From contig JARFQZ010000344.1 of NCBI GenBank assembly GCA_029287515.1, positions 1 through 5,442 on the forward strand: DNA of 5,442 nucleotides. Direction: 5' to 3'. The notes beneath the pieces were generated by a model, which was not told the DNA's origin, searched no databases, and worked only from the letters and a program-made list of their open reading frames with translations. This DNA is from Lysobacterales bacterium (GTDB lineage Bacteria > Pseudomonadota > Gammaproteobacteria > Xanthomonadales > SZUA-36). Made by a program: the position numbers and the translations under genes. Of the stretch, positions 5,352 to 5,442 are shown one piece after another (within the stretch, counting starts at the first letter, position 1; every line of letters begins with the position of its first letter).

Positions 5352-5442
5352 GGAGAGGTGGCAGAGCGGTTGAATGCACTGGTCTTGAAAACCAGCAAGG
5401 GTTAATAGCCCTTCGTGGGTTCGAATCCCACCCTCTCCGCCA
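5352..5442 (+). tRNA. serT: tRNA-Ser (anticodon TGA)
   Basis: The 91-nt sequence folds as a class II tRNA. Acceptor strands GGAGAGG (5352-5358) and CCTCTCC (5432-5438) pair fully, followed by discriminator G5439 and an encoded CCA (5440-5442). The anticodon stem CTGGT/ACCAG encloses the loop CTTGAAA with anticodon TGA at 5386-5388, which reads UCA and other UCN serine codons. A long variable arm, AAGGG (5397-5401) with CCCTT (5409-5413), identifies it as a serine tRNA, and G at the discriminator also fits. The T arm is GTGGG/CCCAC around TTCGAAT. It closely resembles E. coli serT. Its synthetase gene, serS, is in the same window. The gene ends on the last base of the window, so its terminator is not visible. 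Confidence 0.97.

Noticed and set aside
5182..5373. Small plus-strand open frame between the yccA-like gene and the tRNA
   Set aside because: It has no ribosome binding site, resembles no known protein, crosses the probable tRNA promoter and runs into the tRNA gene.

Overview
The window looks like ordinary chromosomal housekeeping DNA from a gammaproteobacterium. It is moderately GC-rich. FtsK is the shortened-linker type found in many gammaproteobacteria, the trxB/ftsK-lolA-serS neighbourhood is characteristic of that class, and the YccA-type protein next to a tRNA-Ser(TGA) gene repeats an arrangement known from E. coli. I cannot place the organism below class.

Layout, left to right. Positions 1-38 (minus strand) hold the first 12 codons and part of a thirteenth of trxB (thioredoxin reductase), which runs off the left edge. 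Positions 39-161 form a divergent control region with a perfect 17-nt inverted repeat (109-125) that underlies candidate -35 boxes on both strands. Next, on the plus strand, come ftsK (162-2486, TTG start), lolA (2494-3129, 7 nt later) and serS (3160-4434, 30 nt later). A strong symmetrical hairpin terminator (4435-4463) separates serS from a convergent BI-1/YccA-family membrane protein gene (4490-5161, minus strand). A 190-nt divergent spacer follows, containing a probable stable-RNA promoter. The last feature is a complete tRNA-Ser(TGA) with encoded CCA (5352-5442), ending exactly at the right edge.

How the genes fit together. FtsK (divisome anchoring and chromosome translocation) and LolA (periplasmic lipoprotein carrier) are probably co-transcribed and both serve the envelope and division. 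serS probably receives read-through from them and also has a candidate promoter of its own overlapping the lolA stop codon. The seryl-tRNA synthetase gene lies about 1 kb from a gene for one of its substrate tRNAs. Compared with E. coli, lrp (between trxB and ftsK) and rarA (between lolA and serS) are missing, so the locus is compact.

I found no mobile element, CRISPR array, prophage remnant or evidently new system. The points most worth a second look are regulatory (the shared palindrome, and the serS promoter with no Shine-Dalgarno sequence), the uncertain lolA start, and the absence of rarA and lrp.
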